DNA from: Nitrospirota bacterium
Lineage (GTDB): Bacteria; Nitrospirota; Thermodesulfovibrionia; Thermodesulfovibrionales; JdFR-88
Assembly (NCBI GenBank): GCA_021789735.1
Contig: JAJYJB010000075.1
Location: forward strand, 1 to 12,433
Length of the DNA: 12,433 nt
Direction: 5' to 3'
Shown here: positions 5,471-11,636 of the stretch, piece after piece
How positions within the stretch are numbered: the first letter of the stretch is position 1
Layout of the letters: the number at the start of each line of letters is the position of its first letter
Program-made: the position numbers and the translations under genes
The notes under the pieces: generated by a model
Seen by the model: only the letters and a program-made list of their open reading frames with translations
The model's database searches: none
Told to the model about the DNA's origin: nothing

Positions 5471-6203
5471 ACTCTTCCTCCTTTATGCCGCGAATAAGTT
5501 CGATATCTTCCGGGGCCAGCCCCGCTTTGTCAATAAGCTCCGGCCTGTTTTTCAGCGTCCGCCTGAGCGCCTCTTTTCTTCTCCACCGGGCTATCGCCGC
5601 GTGATTGCCGGAAAGGAGCACTTCGGGCACCCTCATCCCGTTCCATTCGGGCGGCCTCGTATAATGCGGATAATCCAGTATCCCCCAGGAAAAAGACTCC
5701 TCTTTCAGGGAGTCCTCATCTCCGAGCGCCCCCGGCAGCAATCTGACGACGGCGTCTATTATAACCAAAGCCGGCAGTTCTCCGCCAGTCAAAACATAAT
5801 CCCCCGCGGAGATCTCCTCGTCCACCAGGCTTTCCCTCACCCTCTCGTCAATACCCTCGTACCTGCCACAGATGAACACGAGACGCCTTTTCTCCTGCGA
5901 AAGCTCCTGCGCCATCCGCTGGGTGAAGGTCTTTCCCTGCGGGCTTACCAGCACGGTCATTGACGGCAGGCCGTCCCTCGTTGCAAAGTTCAGGGCATCC
6001 TGCAGCGGCTCAGGCTTCATCACCATGCCGGGCCCGCCCCCGTAAGGGTAATCGTCCACGGTCCTGTGCCGGTCTGTTGTAAAATCCCTCAGATGAATGA
6101 TATCAAAGTCCGCCACCGACCTGTCAGCCGCCCTTTTCATGATCCCCGCGCCCAGATAGGCCTGGAATATCTCAGGGAAAAGGGTTATGACCGAAAACCG
6201 CAT
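5454..6203 (-). CDS. trmD: tRNA (guanine-37-N1) methyltransferase
   Basis: TrmD uses S-adenosylmethionine to methylate G37, next to the anticodon, in tRNAs with G36, preventing +1 frameshifts. The 249-residue protein has the SPOUT trefoil-knot landmarks [13 protein letters not shown] (1-13), [17 protein letters not shown] (50-66), VSPQGKTF (86-93), [12 protein letters not shown] (111-122) and [17 protein letters not shown] (130-146), plus the C-terminal [12 protein letters not shown] and [18 protein letters not shown] regions. At the position of the catalytic Asp169 of the E. coli enzyme this protein has Glu (EESF, 168-171), a conservative change that may be normal in some lineages. The Shine-Dalgarno GAAGGA is 3 nt before the ATG. 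Its 3' end overlaps rplS. The usual upstream neighbour rimM is missing. Confidence 0.97.
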   Translation of the reverse strand: MRFSVITLFPEIFQAYLGAGIMKRAADRSVADFDIIHLRDFTTDRHRTVDDYPYGGGPGMVMKPEPLQDALNFATRDGLPSMTVLVSPQGKTFTQRMAQELSQEKRRLVFICGRYEGIDERVRESLVDEEISAGDYVLTGGELPALVIIDAVVRLLPGALGDEDSLKEESFSWGILDYPHYTRPPEWNGMRVPEVLLSGNHAAIARWRRKEALRRTLKNRPELIDKAGLAPEDIELIRGIKEEEYESDK

Positions 6204-6333
6204 ATTTCCTTCAAGACAAAAGAGAATAAAGAACGGGGGGAGAATTCCTGAGTGCCCCCGCTTTTCTCCCCATCTTTATTTTTTTATTTTGTTTTTGTTT
6301 TCCCGAAGGGAAAAAAGAAAAAACTCTTTTCCT
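6204..6333 (-). other. khpA-trmD spacer with two hairpins in place of rimM
   Basis: This 130-nt spacer is far too short for rimM, and no remnant of it is seen. It holds two inverted repeats: TTTTCCC/GGGAAAA (6298-6304 with 6308-6314) and GGGGAGAA/TTCTCCCC (6237-6244 with 6264-6271, 19-nt loop), with long A/T-rich runs around them. The second hairpin lies about 33 nt before the trmD ATG and is followed on the minus strand by a pyrimidine-rich, partly T-rich stretch. It could be a weak attenuator or processing site; on the plus strand it is followed by a strongly T-rich run and could stop antisense transcripts. Confidence 0.5.
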
Positions 6334-6564
6334 CTATTCCAGGATCTCCAGGACGCAGCGCTTCCCTATCTTTGTGCCAGCCGCGCTCAGTATGGTCCTC
6401 ATCGCCCTTGCTGTCTTGCCCTGCTTGCCAATTACCTTCCCAAGGTCGCTCGTGTCCACCCGGAGCTCGTAAACCGTCGTCCTCTCCCCCTCAACTTCTG
6501 CCACCGAGACACTCTCAGGCTTGTCCACCAGAGCCTTGGCCATCGCCTCAATCAAACTTTTCAT
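6334..6564 (-). CDS. khpA: KhpA-type KH-domain RNA-binding protein
   Basis: A 76-residue single KH-domain protein (also known as YlqC). The [18 protein letters not shown] segment (42-59) contains the GXXG loop, G46-K47-Q48-G49, that contacts RNA. The start matches relatives ([19 protein letters not shown]). KhpA proteins bind many transcripts, often with KhpB, and influence cell division and envelope genes in Gram-positive bacteria; the role here is inferred. A purine run (GGGGGTGGGAG) abuts the ATG, an unusually tight ribosome-binding region. It sits between rpsP (93 nt upstream) and trmD, its standard position. Confidence 0.93.
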   Translation of the reverse strand: MKSLIEAMAKALVDKPESVSVAEVEGERTTVYELRVDTSDLGKVIGKQGKTARAMRTILSAAGTKIGKRCVLEILE

Positions 6565-6657
6565 CTCCCACCCCCGAAAGACAGTATGAATAGCGAGCGC
6601 ATCCCGAAGAGTCCTTTAGCAAGCAAATACGAAAAAAACCTTCCGGGCCAAAAAGCC

Positions 6658-6903
6658 TCAGGCCGAAAGCACCCCTGCCTTCACGAGCAATTTCTTGACC
6701 GTATCGGTGGGCTGCGCCCCCTGCTTCAGCCACTTGCTGGCCTTGTCCTGGTCCACCTTCAGCTCAAAGGGGTTCTTCTTAGGGTCATACGTGCCCAATA
6801 TTTCCACAAAAGGGCCGTTGCGCCGGGCCGCAGAGTCGGCGACGACAATCCTGTAAAATGGGGCCTTGTGCGCCCCCATCCTCATTAACCGTATCTTTAC
6901 CAA
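6658..6903 (-). CDS. rpsP: 30S ribosomal protein S16 (TTG start)
   Basis: An 81-residue bS16, an assembly protein of the small subunit. [43 protein letters not shown] matches the family from residue 1, and [31 protein letters not shown] fits the second half. The start codon is TTG (6903-6901), not ATG. It is supported by the family N-terminus and a GGAGGT Shine-Dalgarno 8 nt upstream. The first internal ATG would remove the conserved MVKIRL. First gene of the operon, behind a strong promoter; a weak start codon on a ribosomal protein gene is unusual. Confidence 0.97.
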   Translation of the reverse strand: MVKIRLMRMGAHKAPFYRIVVADSAARRNGPFVEILGTYDPKKNPFELKVDQDKASKWLKQGAQPTDTVKKLLVKAGVLSA

Positions 6904-6939
6904 AACAGACTACCTCCGTGTTGAAATCAAAGCAAGGTA

Positions 6940-6968
6940 ATTTTAATATATTCCTCCATTAATGTAAA
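6940..6968 (-). promoter_or_regulatory. Promoter of the rpsP operon
   Basis: On the minus strand TTTACA (6963-6968), exactly 17 bp, then TAAAAT (6940-6945), each one base from consensus. The spacer and start region are A/T-rich. Predicted leader about 30 nt, containing the rpsP Shine-Dalgarno. Confidence 0.7.
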
Positions 6969-7038
6969 GTCCTGAATTTTCATATCAAAATGGGGCCGCG
7001 CACCCGTTTTCCCCCCTGAACGGGCCGGCCTTGGAAAT

Positions 7039-7066
7039 TTGACATAAAAAACCGATGCGATAGCAT
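7039..7066 (+). promoter_or_regulatory. Promoter of the PfpI-family gene
   Basis: A perfect TTGACA (7039-7044), 16 bp, and TAGCAT (7061-7066). The predicted start near 7073 gives a leader of about 60 nt that contains the hairpin at 7080-7115. Confidence 0.55.
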
Positions 7067-7079
7067 TTAATTGTCAGCA

Positions 7080-7115
7080 GGGCGGTTTGCCCGAAAAGAT
7101 CAAAAACCGCCTTTT
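7080..7115 (+). promoter_or_regulatory. Leader hairpin, possible attenuator of the PfpI-family gene
   Basis: GGCGGTTT (7081-7088) pairs perfectly with AAACCGCC (7104-7111), followed by TTTT (7112-7115). This has terminator shape and lies inside the 5' leader. A competing small hairpin, GGGC (7080-7083) with GCCC (7089-7092), would use the same 5' arm. The Shine-Dalgarno is 9 nt beyond. The T run is short, so termination would be partial at best. Confidence 0.4.
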
Positions 7116-7134
7116 GCCGATAAAGGAGGACATG

Positions 7135-7644
7135 ATGAAAATACTGATCCTGAGCGCCGATGATTTCGAGGACATGGAGATGTTCCTTCCCTATTACCGC
7201 TTCAAGGAAGAAGGGTTCGATGTGGACGTGGCCTCAAAAAAAAGGCAGACGATAGAAGGCAGGCACGATTACAAGATAGAGGCCAACCGCAGCTTTGAAG
7301 AGATCAACCCGCAGGAGTACGATATGCTCTTCCTGCCTGGCGGAAAGGGCCCCTCCAAGGTCCGCAAAGAAGACTCTGCGCTGCAGATAGTCCGGCATTT
7401 CATGGAGAAGAACAAGCCAATCGTGACCATCTGCCACGGACCTCAGATAATGATAAGCGCCGGAGTGGTCCAGGGCAGGCACATGACCTGCGCGCCGGAT
7501 GTGGCAAAGGAGCTTAAGGAGGCCGGGGCCGTATACGAGGACACGGAGGTTGTCGTGGACGGAAACATCGTTTCCTCCAGGATGCCGGAAGACCTGCCCG
7601 CCTTCATGCAGGAGGTCATGAAGAAGACAAAAGTGAGCGTTTAA
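7135..7644 (+). CDS. PfpI/DJ-1 family protein (Cys-nucleophile hydrolase or deglycase fold)
   Basis: A 169-residue DJ-1/PfpI domain that aligns without gaps to the archaeal protease PfpI: FEDMEMFLPYYRFKEEG (11-27), FLPGGKGPSKVR (66-77), TICHGPQIMISAG (98-110) and VVVDGNIVSSRMPEDL (139-154). The nucleophile elbow Cys100-His101 and the Cys-activating Glu12 are kept. The acid at position 74, which completes the PfpI triad across subunits (Glu74), is Ser here, so peptidase activity is doubtful; glyoxalase/deglycase or chaperone-like roles known in the family are possible. The start is taken at the second ATG of ATGATG, 5 nt after AAAGGAGG; the first ATG (7132) would add one Met. A TTG 45 nt earlier has no ribosome-binding site and lies inside the leader hairpin. 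Flanked by its own promoter and terminator. Confidence 0.93.
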   Translation: MKILILSADDFEDMEMFLPYYRFKEEGFDVDVASKKRQTIEGRHDYKIEANRSFEEINPQEYDMLFLPGGKGPSKVRKEDSALQIVRHFMEKNKPIVTICHGPQIMISAGVVQGRHMTCAPDVAKELKEAGAVYEDTEVVVDGNIVSSRMPEDLPAFMQEVMKKTKVSV

Positions 7645-7669
7645 AAAAAACTGGACTTCTCACTTTTTT
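7629..7669 (+). terminator. Terminator of the PfpI-family gene
   Basis: AAAAGTGAG (7629-7637) pairs with CTCACTTTT (7659-7667), ending in a T run to 7669. The stem starts inside the last codons of the gene. The loop is long (21 nt), so this is a moderate terminator. Confidence 0.55.
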
Positions 7670-7729
7670 ATGTGGCTTTTGATTCGGGAAGCGCGGTCCG
7701 GAACCCCCGGGCAACAACTTGGTTCAGCT

Positions 7730-7769
7730 AAAAAGTCCCGCCCTCCGGACGCCCTTCCCGGACCTTTTT
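7730..7769. terminator. Bidirectional terminator between converging genes
   Basis: AAAAAG...CTTTTT flanks a GC-rich inner stem (TCC/GGA, with the palindromic TCCGGA in the loop region). T runs follow on both strands (7765-7769 plus; complement of 7730-7734 minus). It overlaps the stop codon of the minus-strand membrane protein gene. Confidence 0.5.
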
Positions 7770-8674
7770 CAGATGCTCCTGGGGACCCCGGTCAATGGGA
7801 CCGGCTGTTTCTGAGGCTGGGATTGCTGTACGGGGGCCTGCACAACGCCCTTCATGCTGCCGGAGAGGATCCCCTTGAGGTCGATGTGCGTTGCACCGTA
7901 AGCCATTACGCAGACCGTTATGATCAGGCCCGCCGCGGTTATGAAAGCCCATCTCCTCCTCTGCCCTTCGGAAGGCCCGGGCACCGCCCCTTTAATATGC
8001 GCAAGCTCCTCATAAAGCTGTGACGTGTATGTTACGAGGTAAGGCATGAACAAAAGCGAGAGAAGAGACCCTACCAGCGGCACGTAACCGATGACGAACG
8101 AGAGCGCCCAGACGGCAAGCAGCCTGACAAAAACGGGCCACCAAAACCCTTTTACGTACTCCCTGCTTTCTAGAAGGGCTGTTATGCCCGCGTCTCCCTT
8201 GCCTGCCAGGATGAAGACAGCAAAGGAAAACCAGACCATCATGACCACCCCGGGGACAATCAGGAACACGAACCCCGCAACCGTGAGGGCAAAGAAAAGC
8301 AGGTAGAGCCAGAAGAACTTCCTTACGGATTCCGTGGCCTTATGCAGCACGGCCCGCACGCCGGCGGACGGGTCAGAAACGGCGTATACGAAGGCCGCCT
8401 GCCCCCAGACCGAAACAAGGACCCCCATTATCACCCCCACGGCTATCCAGGCCTTGACAAAGGGGTTTACCGGGTGTGGTGAAACCTTGTAGACAAAAAT
8501 GCAGAAACCTGATATGAGCATGAGGGGGACAAGATAAAAAAGATAGACGAGGCTGAAGACCGGAAACCTCAGCCTGTAAAGACCCCAGCTCCTGCCGAAA
8601 AGCTCGCCGATGCCGGTAAGCTTTTTTGCCGGTCCGCCCGCCCCCGGCAAGCCCTCTGTTTTTCCCTCTTCCAT
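7769..8674 (-). CDS. Multi-pass inner-membrane protein, GPDPase membrane-domain-like
   Basis: A 301-residue protein with about six or seven hydrophobic helices: near 38-62, 74-98, 120-138, 139-157, 180-200, 201-222 and 242-260. Between helices it carries a segment, LIVPGVVMMVWFSFAVFIL...ALLESREYVKGFWWPVF (138-182), recalling the membrane domain of glycerophosphodiester phosphodiesterases and related unassigned membrane families. No catalytic phosphodiesterase domain is present. The C-terminal 40 residues are Gln/Pro-rich (QAPVQQSQPQKQPVPL). The N-terminal 28 residues are cytoplasmic-looking. The ATG has no adjacent Shine-Dalgarno. A good one lies about 36 nt upstream, in front of a tiny reading frame. 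Transport or lipid-related roles are possible, but nothing specific can be claimed. Confidence 0.82.
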   Translation of the reverse strand: MEEGKTEGLPGAGGPAKKLTGIGELFGRSWGLYRLRFPVFSLVYLFYLVPLMLISGFCIFVYKVSPHPVNPFVKAWIAVGVIMGVLVSVWGQAAFVYAVSDPSAGVRAVLHKATESVRKFFWLYLLFFALTVAGFVFLIVPGVVMMVWFSFAVFILAGKGDAGITALLESREYVKGFWWPVFVRLLAVWALSFVIGYVPLVGSLLSLLFMPYLVTYTSQLYEELAHIKGAVPGPSEGQRRRWAFITAAGLIITVCVMAYGATHIDLKGILSGSMKGVVQAPVQQSQPQKQPVPLTGVPRSI

Positions 8675-8749
8675 ATGATTATAAAAAAATGTCCGCTTTC
8701 AAAAGGAGGCACCTCCTGTAAGCTAACTTATTGGCCGGATATATGTCAA
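8675..8749 (-). promoter_or_regulatory. Leader of the membrane protein gene: -35, hidden SD and micro-ORF
   Basis: On the minus strand a perfect TTGACA (8744-8749) could be a -35, but the matching -10 (TAGCTT at 18 bp) is poor. Downstream, AGGAG (8713-8717) pairs with CTCCT (8704-8708), forming a small hairpin that hides the only good Shine-Dalgarno. Eight nt after AGGAGGT (8711-8717) a TTG (8702-8700) opens a seven-codon frame that stops with TAA (8681-8679), 4 nt before the membrane protein ATG. This could couple translation. Confidence 0.35.
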
Positions 8750-8900
8750 ACGGCAAAGAATGGACGCGTTTTTCTTTTTAATTGGGCCCTTTCATGCGGG
8801 CCATCAGGGGGGGCATTAAAAAAAACGGCGGCCGATTTTTTATGGCGGGTTTTCAAGCGGACAACTTCAGAATGCAGCTTCAGCCCCGAAACGCGGTCTT

Positions 8901-8944
8901 AAAAAAAGATGCCTGGCGCAGCAGGAGGGCAATGCGCTGCGCCA
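8901..8944 (-). terminator. Terminator of the D,D-carboxypeptidase gene
   Basis: On the minus strand TGGCGCAGC (8936-8944) pairs perfectly over 9 bp with GCTGCGCCA (8914-8922), loop 13 nt, followed after a few bases by seven T (complement of 8901-8907). It lies 9 nt after the stop codon. The rest of the 8750-8900 spacer shows nothing convincing. Confidence 0.8.
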
Positions 8945-8952
8945 CTGGTCCC

Positions 8953-10317
8953 TTAAGCCCGCACGTACTTTCTTTTGTGATAACGCCTCGCCCTTAAGAC
9001 CCGCGCGTGGCGCTGACGGTTGAGTATCTTCTTGCCAAGCTCCCTGACACGGCGCTCCGCGGTCAGGTTTTTATGCCTTAGATATTTATGTCTTATGAAC
9101 CTGCGATGCGGCCTTCTTATGAGACGGGCCTTCCTGACAATATGATGGAACCTCTTTACAAGATGGGGCCTTCTCACAATATGCCTTTTTGCGAAACGCC
9201 TCCGCACAAAATGTCTTCTTAAAGGCCGCCTGAAATGCCTTATAATGCGCCGCCTGAAGTGGCGCCTTGACTCGTAAGAGGTAAGCACGACCGGGCTTTT
9301 TACATGGGTTTCATATATCTCCGGCTTCGCCTGGCCGCTTACCACGAGCTCGCTTTCATTGAGCAGCCTCTGCCCGTCGCTCCACAGGTGGTTTCTTATC
9401 GGCTCTCCAAGCAGGGAGGTGACTATGGTGCAGTCCCCCTCGGAGGCGGCGAAGACCAGGCAGTGTTCCGCGGCCCTGGTATAGCCTGTTTTACCGCCAA
9501 TGAGGTTGCCATCGGACCAGAGCAGCCTGTCCGTATTCGCCAGGTACAGGCGCCTGCCGTCTATGGTAATGTCTTTTACCTTTGTGTTTATTATCTGCTT
9601 GATGAGCGGATATTTAAGTGCGCTGTCCAGTATGATGGCGAGATTTTCCGCGGTTATGTACTGCCCGGGAGCCGGCAGCCCCGTGGCATTGACGAACCTG
9701 GTGTCCGTTGCGCCAAGGGAGGCCGCCTTCGCGTTCATCAGCCTGGCAAAGGCCGCCTGGGAACCGGAAACCGTTTCAGCAAGCTGCACGGCCGCCCCGT
9801 TGATGCTGCGCATAAGGGCCAGATAAAGAAGCTGCCGGACTGTCACCCTGGCGCCGGGCCAGAGCCTGGGTGCAATTGACGGCGTGTACGCCGCTCTTTT
9901 GCTCACTACCACCACCTGGTCCGGGTTCAGCCTGTCCAGCACCACCATTGCCGTTATCAGTTTTGTCGTGCTTGCGGGCATGAGCTTCATGTCCGGGTTC
10001 TTGGCATATAGTATCTTGTGCGTCTGCCCATCCATGACAACAGCCGCCCTGGCTGTAACAGGTATGTTCCGGGCAATGGCGCTCCGGGAAATCAAAACAC
10101 TGGAAAAAAGGAAAAAAACGGCTGCAAATGGGATAAATTTATTACGGGTGCTGCGGCGGCAAAAAACTCCTTCGTCCTTCAGATGGAACCCCTTTCCGAA
10201 AATCGGGTTCTTACGTGCTTCAGCCCAAAACGGCTCCCGTAGGAATTCTATAATATTCACCGGAAAAAATAAACAGAAAATATCACACCGGGCCTTTTTG
10301 TTCTGCATGTCCGCCAT
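8953..10317 (-). CDS. D-alanyl-D-alanine carboxypeptidase (S11) with Arg/His-rich tail
   Basis: A penicillin-binding-protein 5-like serine carboxypeptidase that trims the terminal D-Ala from peptidoglycan stem pentapeptides in the periplasm. The three active-site motifs are present: S116-T-T-K119 (PASTTK), S171-I-N173 and K276-T-G278 (GGKTGYT). The catalytic domain runs from about 85 to 325. Instead of the usual PBP5 C-terminal beta domain and amphipathic anchor, residues 351-454 form a tail in which 57 of 104 residues are Arg, His or Lys (about 36 R, 12 H, 9 K), with motifs such as RRHF, IRHFRR, VRRPH repeated imperfectly. The signal peptide (KFIPFAAVFFLFSSVLIS, about 60-77) sits unusually far from the first ATG (10317), so the true start is probably internal. 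Candidates are GTG at codon 20 or CTG at codon 47, the latter behind GGAAAGGGG. Transcribed divergently from lysA. Confidence 0.93.
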   Translation of the reverse strand: MADMQNKKARCDIFCLFFPVNIIEFLREPFWAEARKNPIFGKGFHLKDEGVFCRRSTRNKFIPFAAVFFLFSSVLISRSAIARNIPVTARAAVVMDGQTHKILYAKNPDMKLMPASTTKLITAMVVLDRLNPDQVVVVSKRAAYTPSIAPRLWPGARVTVRQLLYLALMRSINGAAVQLAETVSGSQAAFARLMNAKAASLGATDTRFVNATGLPAPGQYITAENLAIILDSALKYPLIKQIINTKVKDITIDGRRLYLANTDRLLWSDGNLIGGKTGYTRAAEHCLVFAASEGDCTIVTSLLGEPIRNHLWSDGQRLLNESELVVSGQAKPEIYETHVKSPVVLTSYESRRHFRRRIIRHFRRPLRRHFVRRRFAKRHIVRRPHLVKRFHHIVRKARLIRRPHRRFIRHKYLRHKNLTAERRVRELGKKILNRQRHARVLRARRYHKRKYVRA

Positions 10318-10350
10318 GCTATTTCAGGCCCTTTCCCGGGCACGGTTTCT

Positions 10351-10380
10351 TTGACTTTATGGCGCAGACTGTGTTAAAAA
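10351..10380 (+). promoter_or_regulatory. lysA-dapF promoter
   Basis: TTGACT (10351-10356), 18 bp, and TAAAAA (10375-10380), with TG one base upstream (extended -10); a 17-bp alternative uses TTAAAA. Predicted transcription start falls at about 10387-10389, on the lysA ATG itself. Confidence 0.5.
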
Positions 10381-10388
10381 AATCGATT

Positions 10389-11636
10389 ATGCATTATTTC
10401 TCCTACAAGGGCAACGAGCTCCTTGCCGAGGACGTCTCTCTGGAGGCCCTGGCCCGCGAGTACGGCACCCCTCTTTATGTCTACAGCAAGAACACTGTCA
10501 TAAGGCACATGAAGGCATACAATGACGCCTTCTGCGCCTCGGGCGGCATACTCTGTTTTGCTCTCAAGGCAAACCCGAACGGCGCCATACTGAAACTCCT
10601 TGCGCAGGAGGGGGCCGGGGCGGACATAGTTTCGGGTGGGGAGCTGTTCAGGGCGCTGAAGGCCGGGATATCTCCGTCGAGGACGGTCTATGCCGGGGTG
10701 GGGAAAACTGCCGGGGAGATCGCCTACGCGCTGAGGAAAAAGATACTCATGTTCAACGTGGAGTCGGGCGAAGAACTGGAGATGATAAACGAGGTGGCAG
10801 GAGGGCTTGGCGTGAAGGCGCCGGTGGCCCTGAGGGTCAACCCGGATGTGGACCCCCGCACCCATCCGTACATATCCACCGGAATGAAGAAATACAAGTT
10901 CGGCGTGCCGATAGAAGACGCCCTTGAGTTTTACAGGAAGGCCGCAAGGATGGAGAATGTCCGGGTGCGGGGCATCCACCAGCACATAGGCTCGCAGCTT
11001 ACGGAGGTGGCCCCTTTCAGGGACTCCCTGAAGAAGGTCCTGCCGCTGATAGAGAGGCTGAGGGCCGCTGGCATCGGCCTGACGCACCTTGATATCGGCG
11101 GGGGGCTCGGCATCCGTTACAACAGTGAAGAAAAAAACCCTCCCGTGCCGGAAGATCTGGCTGGAGGCCTTCTGCCACTCATAAAAAAAATCCCGGGGCT
11201 CACCGTCGTGGTGGAGCCCGGGAGGTCCATTATCGGAAACGCCGGGGTGCTTCTCACAAAATGCCTGTACAGGAAAAAGACCGGCGAGAAAAATTTTGTG
11301 ATCGTGGATGCGGGAATGAACGACCTGCTGCGCCCCTCGCTCTACGGCTCGTTCCATGAGATACTGCCGGCCAGAAAAAGCAGGCGCGCCTTCCAGGTGG
11401 CTGATGTGGTTGGCCCCATCTGCGAGAGCGGCGACTTCCTGGCCAAGGACAGGCGGCTTCCCATGGTCAAGCAGGGAGAGATACTCTGCGTTATGGGCGC
11501 GGGGGCCTACGGCTACAGCATGAGCTCGAATTACAACTCCCGCCCACGGGCGGCCGAAGTGATGGTTGACGGAAAAAAACACCACCTGATAAAAAAAAGA
11601 GAGACCTACAGGGACCTCATAAAGGGAGAGCTCTGA
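10389..11636 (+). CDS. lysA: Diaminopimelate decarboxylase
   Basis: A PLP-dependent, fold-III decarboxylase converting meso-diaminopimelate to L-lysine, the final step of lysine synthesis. From the chosen ATG (MHYFSYKGNELLAEDV, the family start) it is 415 residues. Lys60 in CFALKANPN is the PLP Schiff-base lysine. GIHQHIGSQ (195-203), the phosphate-binding GGGLG (237-241) and EPGRS (276-280) bind cofactor. Cys345-Glu346 in GPICESGDF is the residue pair contributed across the dimer. YGYSMSSNYNSRP (374-386) completes the site. An upstream ATG (10359) would add ten non-family residues and would precede the predicted transcription start. No Shine-Dalgarno precedes either ATG. The stop overlaps the dapF start (TGATG), implying translational coupling. 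Confidence 0.97.
   Translation: MHYFSYKGNELLAEDVSLEALAREYGTPLYVYSKNTVIRHMKAYNDAFCASGGILCFALKANPNGAILKLLAQEGAGADIVSGGELFRALKAGISPSRTVYAGVGKTAGEIAYALRKKILMFNVESGEELEMINEVAGGLGVKAPVALRVNPDVDPRTHPYISTGMKKYKFGVPIEDALEFYRKAARMENVRVRGIHQHIGSQLTEVAPFRDSLKKVLPLIERLRAAGIGLTHLDIGGGLGIRYNSEEKNPPVPEDLAGGLLPLIKKIPGLTVVVEPGRSIIGNAGVLLTKCLYRKKTGEKNFVIVDAGMNDLLRPSLYGSFHEILPARKSRRAFQVADVVGPICESGDFLAKDRRLPMVKQGEILCVMGAGAYGYSMSSNYNSRPRAAEVMVDGKKHHLIKKRETYRDLIKGEL

Noticed and set aside
6565..6657. Terminator between rpsP and khpA
   Set aside because: There are T5 and T7 runs, but only 3-4 bp stems next to them; not convincing as an intrinsic terminator within the operon.
7087..7134. TTG start giving a 185-residue PfpI-family protein
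   Set aside because: It lies inside the leader hairpin without a Shine-Dalgarno; the ATG at 7135 has AAAGGAGG at good spacing and matches the PfpI N-terminus.
8675..8997. Plus-strand frames between the membrane protein and the carboxypeptidase
   Set aside because: No ribosome-binding site, atypical composition, and they run into the carboxypeptidase terminator and 3' end.
10150..10180. Frameshift at the T6 run near the carboxypeptidase signal peptide
   Set aside because: The TTG just after GAAGGAG reaches a stop after six codons, and no single-base change joins it sensibly to the signal-peptide frame, so an error cannot be argued from this sequence.
10359..10388. Upstream ATG for lysA
   Set aside because: It adds ten residues absent from the family, has no ribosome-binding site and overlaps the predicted promoter.
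10374..11585. Long (403-codon) minus-strand frame opposite lysA
   Set aside because: Exact antisense of a well-supported lysA; the protein is low-information, His/Arg-rich antisense translation typical of GC-rich genes.
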